A stretch of DNA of 64,000 nt from an uncultured bacterium (GTDB taxonomy: Bacteria; Bacillota_I; Bacilli_A; RFN20; CAG-826). This document shows positions 33,126-41,315 of this stretch, piece after piece. How positions within the stretch are numbered: the stretch's first letter is position 1; each line of letters opens with the position of its first letter. Location of the stretch: assembly GCA_949291375.1 (NCBI GenBank), contig CASEVI010000003.1, positions 78,224-142,223 on the forward strand. The letters are read 5' to 3'. The position numbers were made by a program, and so were the translations under genes. The notes beneath the pieces were generated by a model, which was not told where the DNA came from, ran no database searches, and was given only the letters and a program-made list of their open reading frames with translations.

Positions 33126-33817
33126 TGTTAAATTTATTAGATGAAATTGAAAGATCACAATATTTATTTCCATCAACAATAAAAGAAATTGATGAAATGA
33201 ATGGCGAAGAATTTGAAGATTTTCTTTTTTGGTATTTTAAAAAGAATAATTACGATGTATCAATCACATCAAAAACAAATGATTTTGGCATTGATTTAAT
33301 AGTTTCTTTTAATAATCCAAAAACAAACAAAAAAGAAAACATTGGCATTCAAGCTAAAAGATGGTCTACTCCAATTCCTAAAAGTGAACTTACTAAAATG
33401 CTTGAAGCAAAAGATTATTATAAATTAGACCATCAATTTTTAATCACAACTTCAAGACCTACTTCAGAAGCTAACCATTTTGCAAAAAATCACGAAATTT
33501 TAATAAAGGGTAGAGAATTTATCTATCAAATGTTAGATGAACTTAAAAAAATGAATAATATTAAATTTAGAAAATTAAATCAAAAATTTAAAACATATGA
33601 TCCAGATATAAACATATTAGAAAAACTAATTTACTTTAGGAATCAAAAATCTAAAGAAGAAAAAATTCCTACATATATGATTTTTTCAAATGATACTGCA
33701 AAAGAAATTGCAACTATTAAGCCGAAAAATATAAACGATTTAAAAGCAATTTCTGGCATAGGCGAAAAGAAAATTGAAAAATATGGACAAGAAATTTTAA
33801 AACTAATTAATGAATAA
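33125..33817 (+). CDS. Mrr-type restriction endonuclease with HRDC-like domain
   Basis: 230 residues. Residues 18-135 form an Mrr_cat PD-(D/E)xK nuclease: NGEEFEDFLFWYFKKNNYDV, then the catalytic Asp in FGIDLIV and QAKRW (QxK). Residues about 160-230 resemble an HRDC domain (PTYMIFSNDTAKEIA, ISGIGEKKIEKYGQEIL), which binds nucleic acid in RecQ and RNase D. Mrr proteins cut modified or foreign DNA. Placement between two regulators in the same operon (overlaps of 1 and 8 bases) suggests tightly controlled defence carried by the element. Confidence 0.85.
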   Translation: MLNLLDEIERSQYLFPSTIKEIDEMNGEEFEDFLFWYFKKNNYDVSITSKTNDFGIDLIVSFNNPKTNKKENIGIQAKRWSTPIPKSELTKMLEAKDYYKLDHQFLITTSRPTSEANHFAKNHEILIKGREFIYQMLDELKKMNNIKFRKLNQKFKTYDPDINILEKLIYFRNQKSKEEKIPTYMIFSNDTAKEIATIKPKNINDLKAISGIGEKKIEKYGQEILKLINE

Positions 33818-34082
33818 ACTAAAATATTACAGACAAAAAAATAACTATTCCCAAAAAGAAATAGCTAATTATTTACTGATAACACAGCCTAACTATTCCA
33901 ACATAGAAACTGGAAAAGTTAAGTTAAATTTTAATTATGCTAATTTATTAGCTTCTTTATATAAAATTCCTGTATCAGATTTAATTGATGATAAAAATGG
34001 AATCTTCATAACTAAAGATGAATTTAAAATTTTAATTAAAGCTAAAAAAGTTATTTCTGATATCGAAAATAAAATTAAATAA
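33810..34082 (+). CDS. Second XRE-family regulator
   Basis: 90 residues with an N-terminal HTH (YRQKNNYSQKEIANYLLITQ, then PNYSNIETGK). The C-terminal ITKDEFKILIKAKKVISDIE is clearly related to the tail of the first repressor (ITKEQYKDLLKARDTINNIE). The pair therefore look like diverged duplicates flanking the nuclease. It may act as a control protein for the nuclease. Confidence 0.85.
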   Translation: MNKLKYYRQKNNYSQKEIANYLLITQPNYSNIETGKVKLNFNYANLLASLYKIPVSDLIDDKNGIFITKDEFKILIKAKKVISDIENKIK

Positions 34083-34170
34083 TTAATCCTCGGTGTTTTC
34101 ATTAATATTTTTATTTACCAATAAATAGGAATATTTTTTAAAATATTTCCTTGAAAGGATAAATAAAAAA

Positions 34171-34266
34171 ATGAATGAAAACAAGAAAAAAGGATTAGAA
34201 CTAGCACTTCTAATCCTCAAGATTATTTTAGTAATACTAGAAATAATCATTTCCTTGATTGGATAG
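34171..34266 (+). CDS. 31-residue hydrophobic peptide
   Basis: Sequence begins MNENKKKGLELALLILKIIL and ends IIISLIG, i.e. a charged head and one membrane helix. GAAAGGA lies 11 bases before the ATG. A perfect 9-bp inverted repeat (34192-34216) lies inside the coding region. Size and shape recall type I toxin peptides or small holin-like proteins, but this is resemblance only. Confidence 0.55.
   Translation: MNENKKKGLELALLILKIILVILEIIISLIG
34192..34216. repeat. Perfect 9-bp hairpin inside the small peptide gene
   Basis: GGATTAGAA and TTCTAATCC with loop CTAGCAC. There is no T-run, so it is not a terminator. It would fold the mRNA shortly after the start codon. Confidence 0.6.
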
Positions 34267-34488
34267 TTTATTTTAAAACAAATAAACATAGAAGTTCAAG
34301 ACCTAATCTTTTTCTACTCAACACCCTACCTTCTCACCACACCCAATAATTATTTAATTAACTTAAAAAGTTCTTGATACAATTTTGATACAAATAATAA
34401 AAATTAAAAATTTTTATATAAATAAACTTTATAAAACAATCATTTAAATAAATAAAATATTTATTTTATTTATAATTTTTATGAAAAT

Positions 34489-34509
34489 AAATCCGCTAGG
34501 AAGCTCCAA
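34489..34509. repeat. attR direct repeat
   Basis: Identical 21 bases to attL at 17741-17761 and the right border of the element. The surrounding 120 bases contain no further tRNA sequence. Confidence 0.9.
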
Positions 34510-34521
34510 AAAATAAAAATT

Positions 34522-34556
34522 AACGCGCTTAACTTCAAAAGTTTGCGCGCTTTTAT
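34522..34556. terminator. Terminator beyond attR
   Basis: Imperfect stem built from CGCGC...AACTT and AGTT...GCGC followed by T4-A-T4 on the plus strand. It is probably the native tRNA-Cys terminator displaced by integration, and may also end the DUF2130 gene. Confidence 0.6.
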
Positions 34557-34557
34557 T

Positions 34558-35949
34558 TTATTTTTCTAGCTTATCAATTTTTTTAGATATTTTTATAATG
34601 TCAAAACGATCAACTTTATTTTTAATTTCAAGAATATAATCATTTATAACTTTATTTGCATCATCGATAATCGAATTAGCGGTTGAAATTATTCTTTCAG
34701 CATTATCTTTTATAGCGATAATTTTTTTATTTATTTTTTCAGTATAACTTTCTAAATATGTAGCTTTAAGTTTATTAAATTCATCAATAATATTTTGCTT
34801 TTCTTCAAATTCAATATTTTCTTTATTGGCTTTAAGTAATATTTCTCGATATTTTAAAGCTAATACATTAACTAATGATAAAAAAGTAATAAAATAGGGA
34901 GGTCTAACAACATACATATTTTCATATCCTATAACTTTTTTTATTGGAGCATCATTTTCATCATTCCATTCTAATTCACTAACTAACAAAGCATATTCAC
35001 AGTTCTTCTTATTTCTATCTTTATCAAGTTTAGCATAATGATCGCTATTATTCTTTTTATTTGTACTAACATTACTTTCATTTTTCATTTCTAAACAAAC
35101 AGAAGTCAATAATTCTTCTTTTTTAAAAGAACTGTCAGCATAACTTTCAAAGATAAAATCAGCTTTAGTTCCCCTTGTTTCATCTTCTTCTTTTATCGCG
35201 ATATTATCTTTATAAAATTTGCAGTTATTAAAACCGCTTAATGAATAGTTTTGATATTCTTCATTGGCCCATCTTTCTAATTTTTCACCTAATGTTTTGC
35301 TATTTTGAAAACCTTTATTTAAATTTAAACGATTGATTTCACTACTTTGGAAAGCAATTTGATCATCTTTTTCTTTTATTTTTTTATTAAATTCATTTTC
35401 AAATTGTAACTTTAATAAAGAAATACTATTTTCTTTATCTTTTTTCAAACTATCGTTTTCTTTTTTTAAATCATTAATTTCTTTTTCTAAACTTAAACGA
35501 AGATTTAATTTCTCATTTTCTATTTTTGAAGATTCATTAGATTTTAATAAAGCTAATTCTTCTTTTATTTTTAAATATTCATCTTCTTTTTCTTTCAATA
35601 TAATTTGGTATTCTTCTTTTAAATGATTGCTTATTTCATTTTCTTTTATTTTTATATCGTTCTCTTTTGTCTTATTTAAAGAGTCAATTTCTTTTTTTAA
35701 AGTTTCAATAGAAATATCTTTATTTTTTAATTCATCAATATATTGAGCTTTTAATTCATTTTCTTTATTTTTAATAGCATCTTCAATTAATTTATTGATA
35801 TGAGTATTTTTTTCTTTTTCAATTAAAGATAAAAGATAAGAATTGTCAATAGAGGTAATTTTTTCTAAATCTATAATATCGCCTTTCTTAGCGTCTTCTT
35901 CGATACGTAATGTCTTTTGATCAATAATACTAACGTTAATTTCACTCAT
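34558..35949 (-). CDS. DUF2130 coiled-coil protein with nuclease-like core
   Basis: 463 residues. The N-terminal half (about 50-215) is a long coiled coil rich in Lys/Glu. The C-terminal half is the DUF2130 domain: LGEKLERWANEEYQN, then GTKADFIFE and SVCLEMKNE, which together give the D...ExK arrangement of PD-(D/E)xK nucleases. Cellular role is unknown; proteins of this family are widespread chromosomal genes. It lies just outside attR and is monocistronic. Confidence 0.85.
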   Translation of the reverse strand: MSEINVSIIDQKTLRIEEDAKKGDIIDLEKITSIDNSYLLSLIEKEKNTHINKLIEDAIKNKENELKAQYIDELKNKDISIETLKKEIDSLNKTKENDIKIKENEISNHLKEEYQIILKEKEDEYLKIKEELALLKSNESSKIENEKLNLRLSLEKEINDLKKENDSLKKDKENSISLLKLQFENEFNKKIKEKDDQIAFQSSEINRLNLNKGFQNSKTLGEKLERWANEEYQNYSLSGFNNCKFYKDNIAIKEEDETRGTKADFIFESYADSSFKKEELLTSVCLEMKNESNVSTNKKNNSDHYAKLDKDRNKKNCEYALLVSELEWNDENDAPIKKVIGYENMYVVRPPYFITFLSLVNVLALKYREILLKANKENIEFEEKQNIIDEFNKLKATYLESYTEKINKKIIAIKDNAERIISTANSIIDDANKVINDYILEIKNKVDRFDIIKISKKIDKLEK

Positions 35950-36051
35950 TATTTTTCTCCTTTTTTATAAAAACATTTCTTTAATATTATATTGTATATT
36001 TATCTTTTTATCAGTGAATTTAAAAAATAATAGTGACAGAAAGAACAAACA

Positions 36052-36093
36052 AAAAACTGTTAAGAATACTTTTTTTATTTCTTAACAGTTTTT
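36052..36093 (-). terminator. Terminator of the pot operon
   Basis: Perfect 15-bp inverted repeat AAAAACTGTTAAGAA / TTCTTAACAGTTTTT, 8 bases after the potD stop on the minus strand. Confidence 0.85.
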
Positions 36094-36100
36094 ATTTATC

Positions 36101-37807
36101 CTATTTATTTACTACTCTTAATCTTTTTCTTCTTTTTAGTTTATACATTCTAATTAATTTATAAGAACCTAAATAACCTAAAACTAAAACAACAAAAGTA
36201 AGAAGAGTGATAACTATCCATAAAGGAAGTGGATTTACTTTAACATCTTCCCACATAGAAACAATTTTATCGTTTTGAACTCCATAATCATTCATAACAT
36301 ATAAAGTATTTGTATCACTTGCTTCTGGATATTGAGCAGTTAATAATCTTCCTTCAAATGAAGATGGGTCATAATGAATTAATATTTTAATTTCACCATT
36401 TTCATCTTTAGAAAAAGTAAATACTCTATCATCAACTTCTTCTTCTAATAATGTTTCACTAACATAAGATAAGTCAACGCTAAATGAATCAACATCTTTA
36501 TCGATATTAAAAAAAGGTGTTATATCATATGTTTCATAACTACTTAAATCTTCATCATCATCGCCATCACTATAATCATAGCTATATAACATATAAGCAA
36601 GCATTGCATTATCAATTTCATCAGATGAAGAATTTGAAGTTATAAAAGATGTATAGCCATTATAGTAGACATTTGCAATAGCATTTTCAGGGGAAGATAA
36701 ATAATCTAAAAATTCTAATGTATATTTGTATTGGTCGCTTGAATAATAATTTTCATCTTTTTGTAAAGGGGTCGCAAAACAATCCATCCAAACATTAGCT
36801 CCGATTTCAGGGATAGTATAATATAATTCAACAATATCATCTCTGACTATCGTCCAATCATCATCGGCATAATATCCTCTATTAATTGAATTAACAGCAT
36901 CGCCACTCCAAGCAACATTTACTCCAATTTTTTTAGTAACTATATCATTTTTACCACTGTCTACTTCAAAACCAAAAATATTCGATTTTAATTCAATCAA
37001 CTTGTTTTTAATTAATTCAATAGTTTCATCACTACAATCATTGAATTTTTCATTTCGTTGTTCGTAAGAATCAGTTGTATTTAAATAATAATCTTTAAAA
37101 ACTTCAAAATTACCAATTGCATAAGTATCTCTCATTGAATCTTTTATTGATTGAGTACCAGCAATTAGATCATCCCATAAAAATGAATATCCATCTTCGC
37201 TAGAAAAAATGTCAATTATTTTTTCTTTTCTTTCTTCATAAGTTAAATCTTTCCATTGTGGATCATTATCAAATTTGCTGCTATTAGTAGTTAAAACATA
37301 ATCAGGATTAAATAAAATACCTAAAGTTCCCCGCATATATCCAGCAGCATAATCTGCTAAAGTAAATGTTCCTAAATCATTATTTACACTTAAAAGATTA
37401 AGCTTACCGCTATTATCATCAAAACTATGTAAATACTTTGTTGTATATTTAGTGTAGTTTGGAAGTTGTGAAAAATCTAATGTATGTAAAAAACCTTCGT
37501 TAGCCAGTCTTTGAACCATATATTCGCTACAGCAAATTAAATCATAAGTTGTTTTCCCAGTTTTTAAAGAATTATACATTGTTTCGTTAGTGTCATATGT
37601 ATCATAAATAACACTTACATTTTTCCCATCTCTTTCATAAATCATTTCCGAAAAAGAATCTAATAACTCCATGTCAATATAATCTTCTGCATTTAAAACA
37701 TGAACATAAATTACATCTTCATTTTCAATGGAATTATGTTGAGCACAAGATGTAATGCCGTTGAGTAAAAAAGGAGTAAGCAATAATGATATATAACTTT
37801 TTTTCAT
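36101..37807 (-). CDS. potD: Spermidine/putrescine-binding lipoprotein, with C-terminal membrane anchor
   Basis: Extracytoplasmic polyamine receptor of the PotABCD importer. ATG 37807 (MKKSYISLL) is preceded by GGAGG and opens a lipoprotein signal ending NGITSC. The PotD-like fold follows (YDLICCSEYMVQRLANEGFL, NVAWSGDAVNSINRGYY, FMDCFATP-like MDCFATPLQKD). At about 568 residues it is much longer than usual (about 350). It carries an extra acidic domain and a C-terminal helix plus basic tail (PLWIVITLLTFVVLVLGYLG), giving double membrane attachment. Confidence 0.88.
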   Translation of the reverse strand: MKKSYISLLLTPFLLNGITSCAQHNSIENEDVIYVHVLNAEDYIDMELLDSFSEMIYERDGKNVSVIYDTYDTNETMYNSLKTGKTTYDLICCSEYMVQRLANEGFLHTLDFSQLPNYTKYTTKYLHSFDDNSGKLNLLSVNNDLGTFTLADYAAGYMRGTLGILFNPDYVLTTNSSKFDNDPQWKDLTYEERKEKIIDIFSSEDGYSFLWDDLIAGTQSIKDSMRDTYAIGNFEVFKDYYLNTTDSYEQRNEKFNDCSDETIELIKNKLIELKSNIFGFEVDSGKNDIVTKKIGVNVAWSGDAVNSINRGYYADDDWTIVRDDIVELYYTIPEIGANVWMDCFATPLQKDENYYSSDQYKYTLEFLDYLSSPENAIANVYYNGYTSFITSNSSSDEIDNAMLAYMLYSYDYSDGDDDEDLSSYETYDITPFFNIDKDVDSFSVDLSYVSETLLEEEVDDRVFTFSKDENGEIKILIHYDPSSFEGRLLTAQYPEASDTNTLYVMNDYGVQNDKIVSMWEDVKVNPLPLWIVITLLTFVVLVLGYLGSYKLIRMYKLKRRKRLRVVNK

Positions 37808-37808
37808 C

Positions 37809-38648
37809 TTAAAAATTCCTCCTTCTTTTAGCTCTATTTTTTGTTTTGTTTTGATAGATTGTAATACCGATAACAACAATCAAAACAACAAAGAAAATAA
37901 TTGTAGTTAATGCACGTAACTCCGGTGGAATAGGTCCTTTTTTAATTTTTGCCTGAACTAAAGTTGACAAAGTTTCAATAGCATTCTCTCCGCTAAGTAG
38001 CCCTGGACCACGAGTAAATGCGGTTACAATAAAATCATCTAAAGATAAAGTAATTGCTAAAATAAAACCGGATAAAATTCCTGGCAATAGCTGAGGAATC
38101 ATAACTTTAGATAAAGCTTTTTTTGGAGAACATCCTAAATCTAAGGCAGCTTCGTATAAAGAGGGATCCATTTGTTGAAGTTTTGGTTTAACGTTTAAAT
38201 AAACAAATGGTGCGCTTAATATTACATGTCCAACCAATAAAGTCCAAAAAGAAAATAAATTTTCTTTAAAAATTGTATTACCTAAAAAGACGAACATAAC
38301 AACTAAACTTAAAGCAATAACAATCTCTGGATTAACAACAGGCAGTTGATTTAAATTTTCATAAAGTGCTCTAGTTCTTTTTTTAGAATAAAAAGCTCCA
38401 ATCGCACCTGTTACACCTAAAAATGTAGAAACAACAGCACTAATAACAGCAATTATTAAAGTATTTCCTAAAGCAATCATCGTTTCCTTTGAATTGAAAA
38501 GATTTGCAAATAATTCTAACGAAAAGCCGTTCCAATCACCAATATATGTAGTATTAGTAAAAGAAAAAGCTATAAGAACAAAAATAGGAACGTAAGTAAT
38601 TAATAAAACAAGATATACAAAAGTATATTTAAAAGCCTTTTTTACCAT
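37809..38648 (-). CDS. potC: Spermidine/putrescine ABC permease PotC
   Basis: 279-residue inner-membrane permease with six helices and the binding-protein-dependent EAA loop EAALDLGCSPKKALSKVMIP. GGAGG precedes the ATG at nine bases, and the start overlaps the potB stop (ATGGTAA). potD follows directly. Confidence 0.92.
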   Translation of the reverse strand: MVKKAFKYTFVYLVLLITYVPIFVLIAFSFTNTTYIGDWNGFSLELFANLFNSKETMIALGNTLIIAVISAVVSTFLGVTGAIGAFYSKKRTRALYENLNQLPVVNPEIVIALSLVVMFVFLGNTIFKENLFSFWTLLVGHVILSAPFVYLNVKPKLQQMDPSLYEAALDLGCSPKKALSKVMIPQLLPGILSGFILAITLSLDDFIVTAFTRGPGLLSGENAIETLSTLVQAKIKKGPIPPELRALTTIIFFVVLIVVIGITIYQNKTKNRAKRRRNF

Positions 38649-39439
38649 CTCGAACTTCCTCCTTCTTGATCTTTTTCAGTGTAATTTCTAGTAACAAGCA
38701 TGGAGATACAAACAATGGCTAACATAATAATTGCCATAAATGATGCACTATTCCATTGATTATTAGAAAATCCTAAATAAATCGAATTACCGAAAAGAAT
38801 TATTTTTCCTTCACTTAATGTTTCTGGAATAACATATGAAGACATAGTAGGCATAAATACCATTTGTGCTGCACTAACTACTCCAGGAATAGTTTGTGGA
38901 AAAATTGATTTTGTAAAAACTTGAAATCTATTGCAACCTAAATCTGATGCCGCTTCAGTTTGAGCTTTATCAAGCTTAAGCATCGTTGAATATAAAGGCA
39001 AAATAACAAATGGAAGATAGTTATAAAATAACCCAATAAATGTAGCAATGTATGGGTGTTGCCCTCCACTTAAACCAATCCAGGTCAACACATCCCTTGT
39101 TGCTCCAGTTCTTAAAACAAAATTTATCCACATTGGCATAACAAATAACATGACAACAACATAATTAAATTTAGCCTTTGATGAAGCAAGGATATAAGAA
39201 ATAGGATAACCAATTAATAAGCAAACAATCGTATTGATTACGCTAAATAACAAAGATTGAATTAAAACATTAATTTTATTGGTTGAGGTGAAAAAACCAA
39301 CTAATGAATCAAATGAAAAATTTCCGTTTGAATCAGTAAAAGCATAAAAGAGAATGAATAAAATTGGAATAACAACAAAAAGTATCAAAAATATGAAATA
39401 TGGAATGCAAAGTTGCTTCCTTTGTAAACTAAATCTCAT
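38642..39439 (-). CDS. potB: Spermidine/putrescine ABC permease PotB
   Basis: About 265-residue permease with six helices and the EAA loop EAASDLGCNRFQVFTKSIFP. ATG 39439 (MRFSLQRKQL) is chosen because GAGG sits nine bases upstream; a TTG at 39448 overlaps potA. Pairs with PotC to form the channel. Confidence 0.92.
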   Translation of the reverse strand: MRFSLQRKQLCIPYFIFLILFVVIPILFILFYAFTDSNGNFSFDSLVGFFTSTNKINVLIQSLLFSVINTIVCLLIGYPISYILASSKAKFNYVVVMLFVMPMWINFVLRTGATRDVLTWIGLSGGQHPYIATFIGLFYNYLPFVILPLYSTMLKLDKAQTEAASDLGCNRFQVFTKSIFPQTIPGVVSAAQMVFMPTMSSYVIPETLSEGKIILFGNSIYLGFSNNQWNSASFMAIIMLAIVCISMLVTRNYTEKDQEGGSSRW

Positions 39440-41099
39440 AGTTGCCAACCTCTTTTTTAAGTCTTAATTTAATATCATCTTTATTAATATGAATTCCAAC
39501 TTTATCATTAAGGTTATAAGTATATGAAGAAAGACAAACAAAATCTTCCTCATTTTCAGTTCTAACAATATATTGATAGTGATCACCTTTATAAACGCTA
39601 TCAACAATTTCACCGACGATTTGAGAATTTTCACTTTCAATATCATCGATAATTTCAATTTTGTCTAATCCAACTTCTGCTACAACATCAGCATCATTAA
39701 AATCGTATTTCTTACCTTTTTTATCAATAACATAACCATCTTCTTCTCTTCCCCCTTCAACAAGTTGAAGAATATTACAATCAAATGGTACATCATCAAT
39801 ACAAACTTGATTATTTTTATTTATCCAAGCATCAGTATAAATATTTGTAGTAAAGTCTTTCTTCATAATTTGAATTGAATCAGGATAAATATCTAATCCA
39901 ACAACTTCACCAACACCATATTCTTTAGTTGATTTAATCATAACTTCGTTTTTTCCAACCAAAGCAATATATTGATAATTAACTCCCTTAAAAATCTTAG
40001 TTATGATTTTGCAATTAATCATTCCTTCATTTTCGTTTTTAATGATGATATCTTCTGGACGAATGACGACATCAACTTTTTCATTAATTGGGAAGTTGTC
40101 TAAACAATCAAAATTATGATCTAAGAATCTAACACTCATTTTTTTAATCATTGTTGCATTATAAATATTTGATTCACCAATAAAATCAGCAACAAATGCA
40201 TTTTTAGGTTCGTCATAAATTTCTTTTGGTTTACCTATTTGTTGAATAAGACCGTCTTTCATAACAACGATTGTATCTGACATTGTCAATGCTTCTTCTT
40301 GATCATGAGTAACATAAATAAATGTAATACCAAGTTTAGTATGCATTTCTTTTAATTCGATTTGCATATCTTTTCTCATTTTTAAATCTAGAGCACCTAA
40401 AGGTTCATCTAAAAGCAAAATTTCAGGCTCATTAACAATCGCTCTAGCAATAGCGACCCTTTGTTGTTGTCCGCCTGAAAGAGTTGATATATCACGATCT
40501 TCCAAAGCTTCAAGATCAACTATTTTTAAAGCTTTAGCAACCTTCTCGTCTATTTCTTTTTCACTTAGCTTTTTATATTTATAGGCTTGTTCGGTTGTTG
40601 ATTTTGCTTTTTCTAAAGCGGCATTATATTCATTAAGTTTAGCTACTTTTTCTTCTTCGCTTAAATGTTTATTCTTCTTAGTTAAATTAATCTCTCTTTT
40701 TAAATTCTTAACTTTATTTTTATTAATTTTTAAGATAGGATTTCCAGCTTTATCTTTTAAAGGTATAGCAATTTTTTTAAGTTTTAACCCAAAAGCAATA
40801 TTATCATATACATCTAAATGAGGGAAAAGCGCATATCGTTGAAAGACCATATTAATTGGTCTTTTATTTGGCGGAAGATTTGAAATGTCTTTTCCGTTTA
40901 ATAAAATTTCACCTTTAGAAGGAAATTCAAAACCGGCTATCATTCTTAATGTAGTAGATTTTCCACATCCAGAAGGTCCTAAAAAAGTAACGAATTCTCC
41001 TTTTCTCACATAGAAATTAAAATTATCAACTGCTATTGTCCCGTCTTCATAGATTTTAGAAACGTTTTTAAGTTCAATAATATAGTTCTTATTATCCAT
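39429..41099 (-). CDS. potA: Spermidine/putrescine ABC ATPase PotA, long form
   Basis: Cytoplasmic ATPase of the polyamine importer. Walker A LGPSGCGKST lies near residue 40, Q-loop VFQRYALFPH, signature LSGGQQQRVAIARA, Walker B LLLDEPLGALD. At 556 residues it is far longer than E. coli PotA (378). A charged helical insert of about 70 residues (about 112-182) separates the Q-loop from the signature. The C-terminus has two successive TOBE-like repeats (CKIITKIFKGVNYQYIALVG and GEIVDSVYKGDHYQYIVRTE). Mycoplasma PotA proteins have a similar size. Confidence 0.93.
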   Translation of the reverse strand: MDNKNYIIELKNVSKIYEDGTIAVDNFNFYVRKGEFVTFLGPSGCGKSTTLRMIAGFEFPSKGEILLNGKDISNLPPNKRPINMVFQRYALFPHLDVYDNIAFGLKLKKIAIPLKDKAGNPILKINKNKVKNLKREINLTKKNKHLSEEEKVAKLNEYNAALEKAKSTTEQAYKYKKLSEKEIDEKVAKALKIVDLEALEDRDISTLSGGQQQRVAIARAIVNEPEILLLDEPLGALDLKMRKDMQIELKEMHTKLGITFIYVTHDQEEALTMSDTIVVMKDGLIQQIGKPKEIYDEPKNAFVADFIGESNIYNATMIKKMSVRFLDHNFDCLDNFPINEKVDVVIRPEDIIIKNENEGMINCKIITKIFKGVNYQYIALVGKNEVMIKSTKEYGVGEVVGLDIYPDSIQIMKKDFTTNIYTDAWINKNNQVCIDDVPFDCNILQLVEGGREEDGYVIDKKGKKYDFNDADVVAEVGLDKIEIIDDIESENSQIVGEIVDSVYKGDHYQYIVRTENEEDFVCLSSYTYNLNDKVGIHINKDDIKLRLKKEVGNYEI

Positions 41100-41233
41100 A
41101 AAACTAAGCCCCCTATTACCTGCCCTAAAAATTTTAAAACATTGAAAAAAATATAAGTGTTTTCTATATAAAAATCAATAATTTTTTTTAATTATTTTTC
41201 CAATAATTTTTTTATCCTTTTTTTTAAAAAAAC

Positions 41234-41268
41234 AAAAATGCGATAAAATCGGAATTTATCGCATTTTT
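41234..41268. terminator. Bidirectional terminator after purA
   Basis: Perfect 14-bp inverted repeat AAAAATGCGATAAA / TTTATCGCATTTTT between purA and potA. The remaining sequence between 41100 and 41315 is AT-rich and should hold the pot promoter. Confidence 0.85.
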
Positions 41269-41315
41269 TTAAACTTTTTTTCTATAAGAATTTAATCAAA
41301 AATTTAATCTATTTT

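Larger units (their letters stand above)
17741..34509. mobile_element. Integrated inovirus-like rolling-circle element in tRNA-Cys
   Basis: A 16.8-kb island bounded by perfect 21-bp direct repeats derived from the tRNA-Cys 3' end, with a tyrosine integrase next to the left repeat. The minus-strand operon encodes a candidate ssDNA-binding protein, small basic proteins, four secreted or anchored proteins, a Zot/pI-like membrane ATPase and a Rep_trans initiator, which is the functional order of filamentous phage genomes. A divergent right-end module carries regulators and an Mrr-type nuclease. No VirB4, relaxosome partner, terminase, portal or capsid gene is seen, which argues against an ICE or tailed phage. 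Size is at or above the upper range of described inoviruses and no standard major coat gene was recognised, so a related undescribed class is possible. Confidence 0.8.

Noticed and set aside
17741-34509. Interpretation of the element as an ICE (ICEBs1-like)
   Set aside because: Rep_trans and integrase also fit an ICE, but no VirB4/ConE-type ATPase, no lytic transglycosylase and no canonical coupling protein motif were found; kept as the main alternative.
17741-34509. TAG or TGA recoding in the element
   Set aside because: TAG terminates genes at 19041, 25843 and 34264 and TGA/TAA are used elsewhere; tryptophan is encoded by TGG in conserved genes, so the standard code holds.
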